Assembly: GCA_016763495.1 (NCBI GenBank)
Contig: JAESTR010000197.1
Span: 1-6,103, forward strand
Direction: 5' to 3'
Length of the DNA stretch: 6,103 bases
Origin: Kordiimonadaceae bacterium
Lineage (GTDB): Bacteria; Pseudomonadota; Alphaproteobacteria; Sphingomonadales; Kordiimonadaceae
Of this stretch, positions 5,546-6,103 are shown in pieces (the first letter of the stretch is position 1; each line of letters starts with the position of its first letter). The notes beneath the pieces are model-generated. The model saw nothing but the letters and a program-made list of their open reading frames with translations, made no database searches and was not told where the DNA came from. Both the position numbers and the translations under genes were made by a program.

Positions 5546-6103
5546 TTGCGAGTTTTCAATTTAGGTGTCATGGCGATTATATGCAGCTTGCTGGTTGCGG
5601 GCTGCAGTGAAGATAAACCCGGAGCAAAAACCGGTTGGATTGACCGAGAGCGGCTGCAGGGTGTAGCCAAGGAGCCCGGCAGTTGGCTCACTGTAGGGCG
5701 CGACTTTGGCGAAACCCACCATTCCCCGCTTGATCAGATAAATGACCAAAACGCCCATAAGCTAGGTTTCGCATGGGAATATTTCACCGATACGCACAGG
5801 GGACTTGAGGCCACGCCCATTTTTGTGGACGGCGTGCTGTATGTTACCGGCAACTGGGGCATAGTGTTTGCAATTGACGGAAAAACCGGCGAGGAAATCT
5901 GGACTTATGACCCAGAAGTGCCAGGAAAATGGGGCCGCCATGCTTGCTGTGATGTTGTGTCCCGTGGTCTGTCGGTTTGGGAAGGCAATGTCTATGCGGC
6001 GTCGCTTGATGGCAGGCTGTTCGCGCTTGATGCCGCCACCGGTGCGCTGCTGTGGGAAGTTGATACATTTCTGGACAGAACATCACCCCGAGCTATCACT
6101 GGC
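5546..6103 (+). CDS. Second PQQ-dependent dehydrogenase, lipoprotein (C-terminus beyond window)
   Basis: The first 186 residues of a paralogue of the upstream PQQ dehydrogenase are visible. With the TTG start the protein begins MRVFNLGVMAIICSLLVAGC, a lipoprotein signal with one Arg, a short hydrophobic core and lipobox LVAGC (lipidated Cys20). The propeller start follows: WLTVGRDFGETHHSPL, RGLEATP with Glu88, WTYDPEVPGKWGRHACCD with vicinal Cys134-Cys135, and Arg140 in the following VVSRG. Glu88 and Arg140 are the usual PQQ-contact residues, unlike Gln and Lys at the same places in its neighbour. The catalytic centre, metal ligands and any haem domain lie beyond the edge. The protein would act on the outer side of the inner membrane or in the outer membrane, oxidising an alcohol or aldehyde. 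The gene follows an intrinsic terminator and lacks a visible copy of the AATTTCGAAATT palindrome upstream, so it may be controlled separately. A possible -10 (TATTAT, 5475-5480) has no good -35. Confidence 0.9.
   Translation, partial: MRVFNLGVMAIICSLLVAGCSEDKPGAKTGWIDRERLQGVAKEPGSWLTVGRDFGETHHSPLDQINDQNAHKLGFAWEYFTDTHRGLEATPIFVDGVLYVTGNWGIVFAIDGKTGEEIWTYDPEVPGKWGRHACCDVVSRGLSVWEGNVYAASLDGRLFALDAATGALLWEVDTFLDRTSPRAITG

Noticed and set aside
5844..6086. An 80-codon minus-strand open frame opposite the second PQQ dehydrogenase
   Set aside because: The plus strand here encodes conserved PQQ propeller motifs including the vicinal cysteines; the opposite frame is a shadow.

Overview
The window looks like a bacterial catabolic cluster, probably from a proteobacterium of moderate GC content (alpha- or gammaproteobacterial; a lean only). 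Evidence for this is lipoprotein-anchored PQQ-dependent quinohaemoprotein dehydrogenases, a meta-cleavage type aldehyde dehydrogenase and tautomerase pair, and a DUF2218 protein. No mobile element, tRNA, rRNA or CRISPR array is visible.

Layout. Four genes lie on the minus strand, read right to left: a GntR/FCD-type regulator (2750-2052), a small DUF2218 protein (1862-1563), a 4-oxalocrotonate tautomerase-like enzyme (1456-1265) and a 2-hydroxymuconic semialdehyde dehydrogenase-like aldehyde dehydrogenase (from 1250, running off the left edge). A 427-bp AT-rich region (2751-3177) separates them from two plus-strand genes for PQQ-dependent dehydrogenases. The first is complete (3178-5361), a lipoprotein with a C-terminal cytochrome c domain. 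It is followed by a strong intrinsic terminator (5397-5434). The second is a paralogue starting at a TTG codon (5546) and running off the right edge.

How the parts may work together. The dehydrogenases would oxidise an alcohol or aldehyde outside the cytoplasm and pass electrons to the respiratory chain. The cytoplasmic aldehyde dehydrogenase and tautomerase match two consecutive steps of the oxalocrotonate branch of aromatic meta-cleavage. No ring-cleavage dioxygenase or substrate-defining enzyme is in the window, so the real substrate is unknown.

Two observations stand out. First, the palindrome AATTTCGAAATT occurs three times perfectly and once with two mismatches, each time just upstream of a gene: tautomerase, DUF2218, the regulator itself and the first PQQ dehydrogenase. 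This looks like the operator of a local regulon, most simply that of the GntR protein. Second, the first PQQ dehydrogenase carries conservative changes at three positions that normally contact PQQ or the metal (Glu to Gln, Arg to Lys, Glu to Asp). Its paralogue keeps the usual residue at the two of these that are visible.
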